NCBI GenBank assembly: GCA_964615975.1
Contig: CAZTTH010000024.1
Location: 1 to 51,786, forward strand
DNA length: 51,786 nt
Direction of reading: 5' to 3'
Source of the DNA: CAZTTH01 sp964615975
Lineage (GTDB): Bacteria; Verrucomicrobiota; Lentisphaeria; JABSQK01; JAJFLO01
Under the pieces are notes generated by a model. The model was not told the DNA's origin, did no database searches, and worked only from the letters and a program-made list of their open reading frames with translations. Position numbers and translations under genes: made by a program. Each line of letters begins with the position of its first letter. The first letter of the stretch is position 1. Shown here in pieces: positions 25,752 to 34,720 of this stretch.

Positions 25752-27335
25752 TCATTGCGGCCCAGCCGCACGGACATCCGGACTGACTTCGCTCTCGTAG
25801 CGAGTAAAATTGTCCTTGAACAATTTTACCAATTGTTTTGCCATTTCATCGTAGGAGGCAGAATCCTTCCAGCAGCCGCGGGGTGATAACAGCGCATCGG
25901 GAACACCTGGACAAGATACTGGAATATGAAATCCAAAATGTGGATCCATGGTGGTTTCGATCCGGGTCAGAGTTCCATCATGGATGGCATCGATAATCGC
26001 ACGGGTATGCTTCAGGCTTAGACGTGATCCGATACCAAAAGGTCCGCCGCTCCAACCCGTGTTGATTAACCAGGCGTCAACCTCATGTGCTTCCATGTTT
26101 TTTGCCAGTAATGTCGCGTATTTAAATGGATGCCAGACTAGAAACGCTTCACCAAAGCATGCTGAAAACGTCACTTTGGGTTCAGTAACCCCCATTTCGG
26201 TGCCCGCCACCTTGGCGGTATAGCCGCTGATATAATGATACATAGCCTGGGCTGAATTCAGCTTGCTTACCGGCGGCAATACCCCAAAAGCATCACAGGT
26301 GAGGAAAACAATATTCCGGGGATGTCCACCCAGCCCTGGGATTTTGGCATTGGGGATATAGTCAAGCGGATACGCCGCCCGGGTATTTTCCGTGATCGAA
26401 CCATCATGGTAATTCACGATTCTGGTTTTGGGGTGATAAACAACATTCTCCAATACCGTGCCGAAACGGATCGCCTGATAAATTTCTTTTTCCTTTTCCC
26501 CTGAGAGGTGAATACATTTGGCATAACAGCCGCCTTCAATATTGAAAATACCCTCAGTGGTCCAACAGTGTTCGTCATCGCCGATCAGTTGCCGGCGCGG
26601 ATCGGCGGACAAGGTGGTTTTGCCAGTCCCTGACAAGCCGAAAAATAACGTCACATCACCATTGGGACCTTCGTTGGCGGCACAATGCATGGATAAAATC
26701 CCGCGATCCGGCATGATATAATTCATCAGGGTAAAAATCCCCTTTTTCATTTCCCCGGCATATTCGGTGCCGAGGATAACCATTTCCTGACGTTCAAACG
26801 AGATATCAACACTGGTGGTCGAGGTCATTTCAGACGTGTAACGATTGGCAGGAAAATGACCCGCGTTGATGATCGTGTAGTCCGGGGTGAAATCAGCCAA
26901 TTCATCCTCTGTGGGTCGGATCATCATGTTATGCATGAAGAGCGCATGATAGGCGCGGCTGCAGATGACCCGCACCCGGATTTGATAGCGCTTATCCCAA
27001 CCGGCATAGCCATCGACGACATACAACCGATCAAGAGTGTTGAGATAATCGACGGCGCGTTCATGATTGATCATATAGGTGTGTTCATCGAGTTTGATAT
27101 TGATCTTTCCCCAATTAATCTTTTTCATGCTGGCGGGATTTAGCACCATCCGCTTATCGCTGGGACTGCGGCCGGTTTTGGCGCCGGAATATACAGCCAA
27201 CGCGCCGCAATTGGTGACTGCGGATCCTTTTTCATATGTCAACGCTTTTTCGTAAAGTCGTGCCGGAGAAATATTGCGGTGGATCACACCGACATGAATA
27301 CCCTGGTTGGTTAAATCAAAAGTTGGTTCGCTCAT
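25752..27335 (-). CDS. pckA: Phosphoenolpyruvate carboxykinase (ATP)
   Basis: Converts oxaloacetate and ATP to phosphoenolpyruvate, CO2 and ADP, the entry step of gluconeogenesis. The 527-residue length is normal for the ATP-dependent family. Diagnostic segments are SGAKTGRSPSDKR near the start, FFGLSGTGKTTLSADP (P-loop), LIGDDEHCW with metal and substrate residues, GCYAKCIHLS, ENTRAAYPLDYIPNAKIPG and NTGWSGGPFGIGSRLSLKHTRA. The ATG is preceded by AAGGA about 8 bp upstream. It is convergent with the DUF4143 remnant and lies about 95 bp downstream of a minus-strand receiver-kinase gene. The family assignment is certain. Confidence 0.97.
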   Translation of the reverse strand: MSEPTFDLTNQGIHVGVIHRNISPARLYEKALTYEKGSAVTNCGALAVYSGAKTGRSPSDKRMVLNPASMKKINWGKINIKLDEHTYMINHERAVDYLNTLDRLYVVDGYAGWDKRYQIRVRVICSRAYHALFMHNMMIRPTEDELADFTPDYTIINAGHFPANRYTSEMTSTTSVDISFERQEMVILGTEYAGEMKKGIFTLMNYIMPDRGILSMHCAANEGPNGDVTLFFGLSGTGKTTLSADPRRQLIGDDEHCWTTEGIFNIEGGCYAKCIHLSGEKEKEIYQAIRFGTVLENVVYHPKTRIVNYHDGSITENTRAAYPLDYIPNAKIPGLGGHPRNIVFLTCDAFGVLPPVSKLNSAQAMYHYISGYTAKVAGTEMGVTEPKVTFSACFGEAFLVWHPFKYATLLAKNMEAHEVDAWLINTGWSGGPFGIGSRLSLKHTRAIIDAIHDGTLTRIETTMDPHFGFHIPVSCPGVPDALLSPRGCWKDSASYDEMAKQLVKLFKDNFTRYESEVSPDVRAAGPQ

Positions 27336-27431
27336 GGTGGTTCCTTCTCAGATAAATTCCATAATAAAAAGATGACTATCCCTGTGGTAAATACCAATGC
27401 CAACTCATATAGGGACAAAAGATACTGGAAA

Positions 27432-28784
27432 TCAGATTTCAGTTGCATCATCCGTCTTGGTGATTGCCGCCATGGCCTGGGTCGGCTCATAAAGATCAAC
27501 CACATTCCAAGTACTGAGGTTAAAAGAGGTTAAATGGGGAAGCGGCTTGTGATTCAGATAATCATCCAGATCCGCAACCAGATCATTGGCGGATTGATAG
27601 CGACTTTCCCTGTCTTTCTGCAACATTTTTGCCAGAATCGCTTGAAGATCATAGGGAAAATCAATCTTGATCATTCTCGGTTCGTTGGGTTTCTGATTGG
27701 TAATATTAAAAATAAGCATTGTAAGATTCCTGCCTTCAAATGGCCGTTGACCCAACAGCCATTGATAGGCGATAACGCCTAACGAAAAAATATCCGCCCG
27801 CCCGTCAATCTCCGAGATTACGAATCCTTCCGGAGCCATATAATGAGGAGTCCCCATGACTTCGTCACACAAGGTTAGGTTTGAATCCGGAAGCTTGACT
27901 ATTCCAAAGTCGGTCAAGCGTGGATTTAAATGCTCATCGATAATAATATTCTCTGGCTTAATGTCACGATGGTAAATCTTATGGGCATGAATTGCGGATA
28001 AAGCTGAAGCCAAATCACGAATAATCTGGACTTTCCGCTCAAAACCGATTGCCTCTGGAGCTTCATGTATGTAATATGACAGGGTATTTCCCGGAACATA
28101 ATCCATGACCAGATAGGGGACGATCTCATTATCTGTCATTCCACAATCAATTATTCTGACGATATTGGCATGAGAGATATCCTTGCAAACCGTGGCTTCG
28201 CGAATGAAGCGCTCGCGGTAGGTGCCATAGGAATAATCTGTGGCCTTATCCGGCTTCAGGACTTTCAACGCGTAGTGCCGGCCATCCTTTTCGGCCAGAT
28301 ATACACTGCCATGGCCTCCCACCCCAATGAGCTTCACGATCAGATATCCGCCAAGAAATGTGGGTGTTTCACTGTTGGGTGAAGTCACCTCTAAGGATTG
28401 CTCCGCGCTCAATGACTGCCTCTGAAATACCCGTTCAATCACCGACTTTATCTTCTCCGGATCAAGCGGTTTGGTAAGATAATCATCCGCGCCCGATTTC
28501 ATGCATTCAATCGAAGATTCAACCGATGGCAGACCGGTCATAATCACGACCGGCAATTGCGGATGGTATTTTTTAATTACCTTTAATAATTCAGCGCCGG
28601 TATATTCGGGCATATGATAATCGGTGATCACCAGGTCAACCGGATAGATTTTGAGTATTTCCATGGCATTGACGGCGTTGGGCGCTGATAACACATTATA
28701 ATTCAGCAATTCAAGAAATGAACTGAAGACAATAAGGTGCTCATTATTATCATCAACGATCAGTATATTCTTAAGGTGTGGCAT
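27432..28784 (-). CDS. Receiver domain-Ser/Thr protein kinase fusion
   Basis: With the ATG at 28784 the protein has 450 residues. Residues about 1-125 are a receiver (ILIVDDNNEHLI, Asp in LVITDYHMPEYTG, MTGL, KPLDPEK). Residues about 145-415 are a Hanks-type kinase: glycine loop IGVGGHGSVYLA, Lys in YALKVLKP, catalytic HRDIKPENIII, DFGIVK and GTPHYMAPE. No membrane helix is present, so it is cytosolic. Start choice is uncertain: an ATG at 28820 and a TTG at 28856 are in frame, and none has a good ribosome binding site. The fusion links two-component input to Ser/Thr phosphorylation; the FHA-cyclase at 15187 is one possible recipient (inference). It may share a transcript with pckA downstream. 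Confidence 0.92.
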   Translation of the reverse strand: MPHLKNILIVDDNNEHLIVFSSFLELLNYNVLSAPNAVNAMEILKIYPVDLVITDYHMPEYTGAELLKVIKKYHPQLPVVIMTGLPSVESSIECMKSGADDYLTKPLDPEKIKSVIERVFQRQSLSAEQSLEVTSPNSETPTFLGGYLIVKLIGVGGHGSVYLAEKDGRHYALKVLKPDKATDYSYGTYRERFIREATVCKDISHANIVRIIDCGMTDNEIVPYLVMDYVPGNTLSYYIHEAPEAIGFERKVQIIRDLASALSAIHAHKIYHRDIKPENIIIDEHLNPRLTDFGIVKLPDSNLTLCDEVMGTPHYMAPEGFVISEIDGRADIFSLGVIAYQWLLGQRPFEGRNLTMLIFNITNQKPNEPRMIKIDFPYDLQAILAKMLQKDRESRYQSANDLVADLDDYLNHKPLPHLTSFNLSTWNVVDLYEPTQAMAAITKTDDATEI

Positions 28785-28924
28785 TTTTATCTTGAACGAA
28801 TTGAGAAACGAGATCCCCATTATTGTCGATTCAACGACACGCTTGTATGGGCCCAATTCCCATTAACCCAACGATCTGACGTAATGCTTTAATATGAGAT
28901 GAATTGTCAAGCAAACAAACTAAG

Positions 28925-28952
28925 TTGAAAATTTCCTCTGACAAACTATACA
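28925..28952 (+). promoter_or_regulatory. Candidate promoter of the chromate-transporter gene
   Basis: TTGAAA (28925-28930) and TATACA (28947-28952), 16 bp apart, lie 38 bp before the start codon at 28990. Match to the sigma-70 consensus is moderate only. Confidence 0.3.
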
Positions 28953-28989
28953 ACAGCGCTTGATGGATTGATCAGAAGCGAAAAACATA

Positions 28990-30333
28990 ATGAATCCCAC
29001 GCCCTCATTCAAAATGGCATTACCGGTCTGGCTGCACATCGCGATGTACAGCTTTGGCGGGCCGGCTGCGCAGATCGCAGTCATGCATCGGCAGCTCGTG
29101 GAAGAAAAAAAATGGATTAGTGAAACCCGCTTTCTCCATGCCCTGAATTACTGCATGTTGCTCCCGGGACCGGAAGCGCAGCAACTGGCCACCTATTGCG
29201 GCTGGTTGCTGCATGGCATCAAGGGTGGCATCATTGCCGGCGCCTTGTTTATTCTCCCTGGTTTCATCGCCATACTGGTACTCAGCCTGCTCTATGTGGA
29301 ACTCTATGACACTGCCTTCATCCAGGCGCTGTTTTATGGTATTAAACCAGCGGTACTGGCGATTGTCATTCACGCGGTCATCAAGATCGGCAGCAAAGTC
29401 CTGAAAAAAAGAGTCATGATCCTGTTGGCAATCGGCTCATTTATCGCCATTTATGGCTATCACCTGTCATTTGCCCTGGTCATTCTCTCGGCAGGTATAA
29501 TTGGTTTGCTGGGGGGTAAATATTGGGAAAGGGAGTTCCTGGTGATGAGTGATCCCAAGGTGAAGAAAACCGGTGAAGACGAGGGGGGATTAAATGACAA
29601 CGGTTATCATCAGGTAAAACCCTCCTGGCAGCGGCTGCTGAAAGTGATTGCCTTATGCCTTGCGCTTTGGTTTATACCCATTGGCTTAATCGATTGCTTG
29701 ATTAACTCAACCGCGGTCTTTTCCCATCAGGCGGCATTTTTCAGCCGTTCGGCCCTGGTCACCTTTGGCGGCGCTTATTCGGTGCTATCCTATGTGGCGC
29801 AACAAGCTGTCGAACACTATCATTGGATCACCCCCATTGAAATGCTGGATGGTCTGGCAATGGCTGAAACCACCCCCGGCCCACTGATTCAGGTGGTGCA
29901 ATTTGTCGGCTTTATGGGCGCCTATCGAGATCCGGGCGCGTTTTCACCCGTTACTGCCGGGATATTGGCATCACTGATTACGACCTGGGTTACTTTCATC
30001 CCTTGTTTTATGTTCATCTTCGCCGGCGCTCCCTATATCGAAACGCTGCGCGGCATCAAATTCCTGACGACCTGCCTGTCCGCCATCACTGCCGCCGTGG
30101 TCGGCGCCATCGCCAATCTCGCGCTATGGTTTGGAATACATACTTGGTTTCACACGGTTGAAGCAGGATACTTCATCGGCATGATTCTCGATGTCCCGGC
30201 TTGGAATAGCATCGATGTATTTAGTGTTTTAATCACGACCGGCGCTGCCATCGCCCTGATCCGTTATCAATTGAATCTGTTCACGGTCTTGGGATTGAGT
30301 GTGTTGGCGGGGATTTTCCGCCATCTTTTCTAA
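28990..30333 (+). CDS. chrA: Chromate transporter family (CHR) membrane protein
   Basis: A 447-residue polytopic membrane protein with two homologous CHR halves. The first half has the family signature FGGPAAQIAVMHRQLVEEKKW (residues about 22-42), then LLPGPEAQQLATYCGW and GALFILPGF. The second half repeats it as FGGAYSVLSYVAQQAVEH, AMAETTPGPLIQVVQFVGF and TWVTFIPCFMFIFAGAP. Such ChrA-type proteins export chromate by proton or anion exchange, though many family members have untested substrates. It is transcribed towards the nonahaem cytochrome gene, with only 6 bp between the two stops. It is divergent from the receiver-kinase. No chrB regulator is seen. Confidence 0.93.
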   Translation: MNPTPSFKMALPVWLHIAMYSFGGPAAQIAVMHRQLVEEKKWISETRFLHALNYCMLLPGPEAQQLATYCGWLLHGIKGGIIAGALFILPGFIAILVLSLLYVELYDTAFIQALFYGIKPAVLAIVIHAVIKIGSKVLKKRVMILLAIGSFIAIYGYHLSFALVILSAGIIGLLGGKYWEREFLVMSDPKVKKTGEDEGGLNDNGYHQVKPSWQRLLKVIALCLALWFIPIGLIDCLINSTAVFSHQAAFFSRSALVTFGGAYSVLSYVAQQAVEHYHWITPIEMLDGLAMAETTPGPLIQVVQFVGFMGAYRDPGAFSPVTAGILASLITTWVTFIPCFMFIFAGAPYIETLRGIKFLTTCLSAITAAVVGAIANLALWFGIHTWFHTVEAGYFIGMILDVPAWNSIDVFSVLITTGAAIALIRYQLNLFTVLGLSVLAGIFRHLF

Positions 30334-30339
30334 TCGGGA

Positions 30340-31989
30340 TTATTTCTCCCCTGTAAGTGGATCATCATCATGTGACTGATCGGGGTTGACAGCGAGCAAA
30401 GGAAAACGCTTATCGAGTTGGCGAATCTTAAAAAACAGGAGTATGGCGACCACGGTTATGGTGGTGGTAAGCAGCGTCAGCCAATAATAACGCCGCTGGT
30501 GTTCGCTGCGGATATCCTTACATTTCCGCCCAATTTGATCCGCGGTCATGGTCGCCTGTCCGACGATCTGCTCTAAGCGCTTCACACTGAATGAATGCAA
30601 CAGCTTGCCCAACTCTTTCAATTGATCATCAAGCAGATCCATTCGCGCATTCAGATCATCCATATCGAGATAATGCACCTCCCTGCGCAAGGCTTCAAGC
30701 TCACGATGGAGCTGATCCCGTTGGGTAAAAATACCATCAATTTTATTGTATATCAGAGTTGCTGCGGCGATACTTTTGTCGCTTCCATGCTGCTGATGGC
30801 AGTCATTGCAGAGTGTTCCGGCTTGTGGCTTTAAATCTGAAAATGCCAGTTTTATGGTGCGATGTGCTCCATGGCAGGCATAACAGTCCGGCCAGGAGTG
30901 ATGTTGAAAAATTTGCGCGAGCGGACTTTCAGCGTAGAGTTCCCCGATCTCCAAGTGGCAGTTCCCGCAGACCTGGGTAATTTTGCTGATGCCCGGCGGC
31001 ATTGCGGCATGATCACCATGGCAGTCATTGCAGACCGCAACACCAAGATCGTTTTTTTCCATCAGCGCCTTTCCATGGGTTCCCTGAAGATACATTGCCA
31101 CCTGATTGGTGGGCATGGGCAGGCCTTGCCCGATGGTATAGCCCTTCATGTACCTGGCATCGGAATGGCAGCGCCCACAGGTTTCCGGCAGATTGCGGGG
31201 AAACACCTTCGAAGCCGGGCTCTGCGCGGAGAAAATATTATGTATACCATGACAACTGGTGCATTCCGCCGCCTTACTGTCATGACGGTCGAGCAACACC
31301 CTGCCATGCATGCTGTCGGCATATTTAATGTATTGATCGATGGGCAGTGCGGGATTGTAATTACGCATGAATTGGGGATCGGAATGGCAACGGCTGCAGA
31401 ATTGTGGAATCCAGCTCCGGTCGATATTGCGCACCTCCTTTTTAGGCCAGCGCTGATAGATTTCATCACTCATGTCGGTGTCCGCTGGTGAGCCACCATG
31501 ACAACCCGAACATGATAACCCTGACCTAAAATGGCGGTCGGCGAGGAACGAACGCAGGTTCAAATGTTCATACGCTGGTCCCCGATCATCATTCAAGGTA
31601 AACAAGGTCGCGTTCTCCTGCATATCTGGATTGATATGACAAAGGATACAGTTGTCCTTGAGAATCATCGCTTTTTTTTCATTGCTGGTAGTGATGGATA
31701 ATAAGAGCTTTAACTGCCGACCCGAAGTAATCATGAGTTGATCAGCTGCCGCGAAAAAGAGCTTCCGCAGTTCATCGGGCATCTCGGTGAAGATCTTCTG
31801 GTCATGATCATCAAGGACAGCCACACCCTCGTTGGTTTCATTCAGCAATTCAATGAATGAATCGGGGATGGGATCGGCGGCAATCTCTGAAGCTGCAACT
31901 GCCGGCACTGCTATCGACATCAGACAGCTGACAACCACGCATAGAGCAGAGCGAATCAGTGCAATTGATTGTGGTAAGTGGTTCGACAT
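30340..31989 (-). CDS. Membrane-anchored nonahaem c-type cytochrome
   Basis: The chosen ATG at 31989 gives 549 residues with a signal peptide ending AVPAVAA. The longer frame starting at 32091 would overlap the cytochrome b gene and lacks a signal at its start. Nine CxxCH haem sites run from about residue 113 to 410: CILCH, CSGCH, CSRCH, CTSCH, CGRCH, CNDCH, CGNCH, CYACH, CNDCH. A coiled-coil-rich segment (about 425-505) and a C-terminal membrane helix (YYWLTLLTTTITVVAILLFF) follow. The protein should sit in the periplasm, anchored at the inner membrane. It is the last gene of the Rieske/cytochrome b operon, 37 bp after cytochrome b, and probably takes electrons from that complex. It is not a recognised NapC/NrfH type. 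Confidence 0.88.
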   Translation of the reverse strand: MSNHLPQSIALIRSALCVVVSCLMSIAVPAVAASEIAADPIPDSFIELLNETNEGVAVLDDHDQKIFTEMPDELRKLFFAAADQLMITSGRQLKLLLSITTSNEKKAMILKDNCILCHINPDMQENATLFTLNDDRGPAYEHLNLRSFLADRHFRSGLSCSGCHGGSPADTDMSDEIYQRWPKKEVRNIDRSWIPQFCSRCHSDPQFMRNYNPALPIDQYIKYADSMHGRVLLDRHDSKAAECTSCHGIHNIFSAQSPASKVFPRNLPETCGRCHSDARYMKGYTIGQGLPMPTNQVAMYLQGTHGKALMEKNDLGVAVCNDCHGDHAAMPPGISKITQVCGNCHLEIGELYAESPLAQIFQHHSWPDCYACHGAHRTIKLAFSDLKPQAGTLCNDCHQQHGSDKSIAAATLIYNKIDGIFTQRDQLHRELEALRREVHYLDMDDLNARMDLLDDQLKELGKLLHSFSVKRLEQIVGQATMTADQIGRKCKDIRSEHQRRYYWLTLLTTTITVVAILLFFKIRQLDKRFPLLAVNPDQSHDDDPLTGEK

Positions 31990-32026
31990 TGAAATTTTAT
32001 CGAAAATTTTAGGAATCAAGAAGTGG

Positions 32027-33463
32027 TTACCCCGATGATTTTTTATCTGATGCCAGACCGGTTTGGATAACCATGCGCATAACAACTCCACTCATGAGCG
32101 CCAAAACGATGGCGCCGGAAAGCACATAACCGAGACCGAAGAACGCGTGCAGAATCAAATGCAGGGCAGTAAGAACGCTGAATTGGAGAAAACGGGAATT
32201 AAGAAAATACCATCGTCCCAGGGAGATCACCATCAGCAAACCCAGACTTACGCCGGCACAGATTCGCGTAATGATCGCGAGGTTTTTGGGATCATCGGTC
32301 GGATCGATTCCCGCCTGAGAGGCCACCCCGAAATCCCAGGCTTTGAGGGTTAAAAAGGTGAGGAAAATAAGCGATGTGACCCCGAAATCGGTAAACGCCG
32401 GGCTGGCCATGCCATGCCTGGCGCTGCGATCCAACAACGGGATAAAACACCAGATTGTCATAAACATCGCCACCATCAGCAGGCAGATCTGGGCGCCTTC
32501 AAATCCCAGGATGGTCGGGGGAAACTCACGCAACAATTGGTAAATCCAGAGAAAATACCATTCTGGTTTTATCCCGGGATAGGCCGGTTTCAGCGGGTCA
32601 GCCTTATCCCCCAGCTCCCAGTGTAGTCCAGAAATTCCCGTTCCATAAGGAAACCAGACCACCAATACCGCCAGGATATTCAGGCAGACAATCCAGAGCA
32701 GAGCATCCCGCAGGACAAAATTCGGGAAGAAGCGCATCGCCTTATGGGGCTTGCCGGCTGCCATTTCGCCCAATCCTTCCGCCATTCCCTGGCGTTGGAC
32801 AAAGAGGAGATGAACTCCCAAAACCGCGAACATAAGAATGGGCAGAATACACACATGCAGCGCCAGAAATCGATACAAGGTGTTGATGGTCACTTCATCA
32901 CCGCCTCGCAATATGCGCAATAACCACTGACCAATCACCGGTATTGACTTTACTGAATCAGTGCCAACCGACGTGGCAAAATATGACAATTCATTCCAGG
33001 GCAGGAGATACCCGGAAAAACCAAACGTCAGGGATATGGCGAGTAGCACCATGCCGGCATACCAGGTCAGATCACGCGGGAAGCGATACGCCTTGGTAAA
33101 AAAAACACTGAACATATGAATCACCATCGCCACAATCATCAGGTGTGCCGACCAACAATGGGTCGACCGGATCAACCATCCCCATGGAACCTGATTGACG
33201 ATATATTTCATGCTTTCATAGGAAGTATTTTCTCCCGGCTGGTAATACATCATCAACAAAATGCCAGTCACAATCTGCAGCAAGAAAAAGAACATGCTGA
33301 CACCGCCAAAATAATACCAGACACTCGAGTGCTGCCCCACAGGCACGGTTTTGGTGGTGATATATGCGACCAGATCCTGGAGCTGGAAACGACGATCAAA
33401 TTCATTCCATATTCGTTCAACCGCCCGTTCCGCTACCCCCTGGCGCATTTTTTTGTCTTCCAT
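32027..33463 (-). CDS. Cytochrome b of a bc/b6-type quinol oxidoreductase
   Basis: The 478-residue protein joins the cytochrome b6-like N-terminal half and the subunit IV-like C-terminal half. Haem ligand pairs are in HCWSAHLMIVAMVIH (13 residues between the outer His) and HVCILPILMFAVLGVH (14 between), the b6-type spacing. The quinol-site motif PEWYF is in KPEWYFLWIYQLLREFPP. The Cys that binds the extra haem c in b6f and Bacillus complexes appears to be replaced by Phe in FGGVSMFFFLLQ. It lies 3 bp after the Rieske gene. No cytochrome c1 or f gene follows; multihaem cytochromes take its place in the operon. Confidence 0.94.
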   Translation of the reverse strand: MEDKKMRQGVAERAVERIWNEFDRRFQLQDLVAYITTKTVPVGQHSSVWYYFGGVSMFFFLLQIVTGILLMMYYQPGENTSYESMKYIVNQVPWGWLIRSTHCWSAHLMIVAMVIHMFSVFFTKAYRFPRDLTWYAGMVLLAISLTFGFSGYLLPWNELSYFATSVGTDSVKSIPVIGQWLLRILRGGDEVTINTLYRFLALHVCILPILMFAVLGVHLLFVQRQGMAEGLGEMAAGKPHKAMRFFPNFVLRDALLWIVCLNILAVLVVWFPYGTGISGLHWELGDKADPLKPAYPGIKPEWYFLWIYQLLREFPPTILGFEGAQICLLMVAMFMTIWCFIPLLDRSARHGMASPAFTDFGVTSLIFLTFLTLKAWDFGVASQAGIDPTDDPKNLAIITRICAGVSLGLLMVISLGRWYFLNSRFLQFSVLTALHLILHAFFGLGYVLSGAIVLALMSGVVMRMVIQTGLASDKKSSG

Positions 33464-33466
33464 AGG

Positions 33467-33964
33467 TTAAACTTCCTCTGCGATCACCATCAGTCTGCCA
33501 TTCAGATTGCCGCTTATCTTATAGCGTTTGAGAGGGGCGGGAGGCGGACCTGAAATATTACGGCCGAACTTATCAAAGCGACCATTATGACAGGCACACC
33601 AGATGATCTCATCCTCGGAGCGAAAGGTCACGGTGCAACTTTCGTGGGTACATTTTGCGGAAAATGCCCGCAATTCACCGCGCGTATCACCGATCACAAT
33701 GATCCGTTCACCTCCTAGACGGATGATGGCGAAACCATCGTTGATGATTTTCTTTTTATCGTCTGGTCCCAATTCGACTTCTTTAACATCATTGGTTTCT
33801 TTTAACGGGGTAAGATATTGGAGTATCGGGATTATGACGGTCGCGGCCCATGCCACGATGCCGCCGGTCAGCAGCCAATCGAGAAAGGAGCGCCTGGTCA
33901 GGCTGGTTTTGGCATGACATTTTTCTTTTTTAGAGAATGAGGCATCTTCTGGTGTTTGATTCAT
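33467..33964 (-). CDS. Rieske iron-sulfur protein of the cytochrome b complex
   Basis: A 165-residue protein with a twin-arginine-type N-terminus (LTRRSFLDWLLTGG) leading into a membrane anchor at about 28-50. The [2Fe-2S] ligands are in CTHESC and CACHNGRFDKFG near residues 105-135, with the second Cys of each motif available for the stabilising disulfide. The closing GPPPAPLKRY is typical of Rieske proteins in bc and b6f complexes. It is directly followed by cytochrome b (3 bp), which confirms its role as the high-potential electron acceptor of the quinol-oxidising complex. It starts about 83 bp after the tetrahaem cytochrome gene. Confidence 0.95.
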   Translation of the reverse strand: MNQTPEDASFSKKEKCHAKTSLTRRSFLDWLLTGGIVAWAATVIIPILQYLTPLKETNDVKEVELGPDDKKKIINDGFAIIRLGGERIIVIGDTRGELRAFSAKCTHESCTVTFRSEDEIIWCACHNGRFDKFGRNISGPPPAPLKRYKISGNLNGRLMVIAEEV

Positions 33965-34047
33965 GACTTGCTCTTGGTTAATATCACCATCTCACCCACG
34001 AATACTCAGCCCGCAGGTTGCTGGTTGCCCGGTCAAATGCCAGGGGA

Positions 34048-34701
34048 TTATTTGCGGGACAGTGAATGCTTGATTTTTTCATAGGCGGCATCGTAATCAA
34101 AGTCAACTTTCCTGCCGTCCCTGGTCGTGTAACGCTCTGGGTTATAGGTGGGATTGGAGTCATTATGACAGCGCCGGCAGGTATTCGCTTCGGTGGGATA
34201 TATCATGCCGTTTTTGATTGCGATGTCACGGTTTCTGGCATGTTTATCCTTGGGCATGTAGTTTTTGGCCGGGCCATGGCAGCTTTGACAACTAATTCCT
34301 TCGTCAATGGGAATGGCTTTTGTCACCGGTTCTTGAGTAAAACCATATGCCGTGGAATGGCATTGAAGGCATTTCCCGCTGGATTGGGGATTGTCAATGC
34401 CCAACACTTTGGCGACCTCTCTGGCTCTAGCCGTCGCGAGTGTGGCATAGGCATGAGCGTGTGGCCCCTTCTCCCATAAACCAAATTGATTGCCGGTTTC
34501 TTCCTTATTATGGCAGATCTTGCACATCTTGTTGGCGATCAGAAGATTCGCATGCCATTCGGGCATTGACACAGGTGGAGGCTCGGTTTCCGCCCGCATC
34601 ACCGCCAAGGCAAACAAACATGAAATTAATGATACGGCCCCCAACAGCCATTTAACTTGGGGGAGGGTCATTCGGCGGTGGTCTTTCGGTTTGATATTCA
34701 T
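34048..34701 (-). CDS. Periplasmic tetrahaem cytochrome c (c554-like)
   Basis: A 217-residue protein with an N-terminal hydrophobic segment at about 15-35 (a second ATG at residue 11 is possible). Four CxxCH sites are seen: CKICH, CLQCH, CQSCH, CRRCH. The spacing and the pairs KCLQCHSTAYG and ISCQSCHGPAKNY resemble cytochrome c554-type domains, which pass electrons in the periplasm. It lies 19 bp after the outer-membrane barrel gene and before the Rieske gene, so it is well placed to bridge the quinol oxidoreductase and the outer-membrane conduit. The exact redox partner is not known. Confidence 0.87.
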   Translation of the reverse strand: MNIKPKDHRRMTLPQVKWLLGAVSLISCLFALAVMRAETEPPPVSMPEWHANLLIANKMCKICHNKEETGNQFGLWEKGPHAHAYATLATARAREVAKVLGIDNPQSSGKCLQCHSTAYGFTQEPVTKAIPIDEGISCQSCHGPAKNYMPKDKHARNRDIAIKNGMIYPTEANTCRRCHNDSNPTYNPERYTTRDGRKVDFDYDAAYEKIKHSLSRK

Positions 34702-34720
34702 GAGGGGTTGTCAATTATAA

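Noticed and set aside
30862..31491. 209-residue plus-strand frame inside the nonahaem cytochrome gene
   Set aside because: The opposite strand carries nine CxxCH motifs; the plus frame is a shadow.
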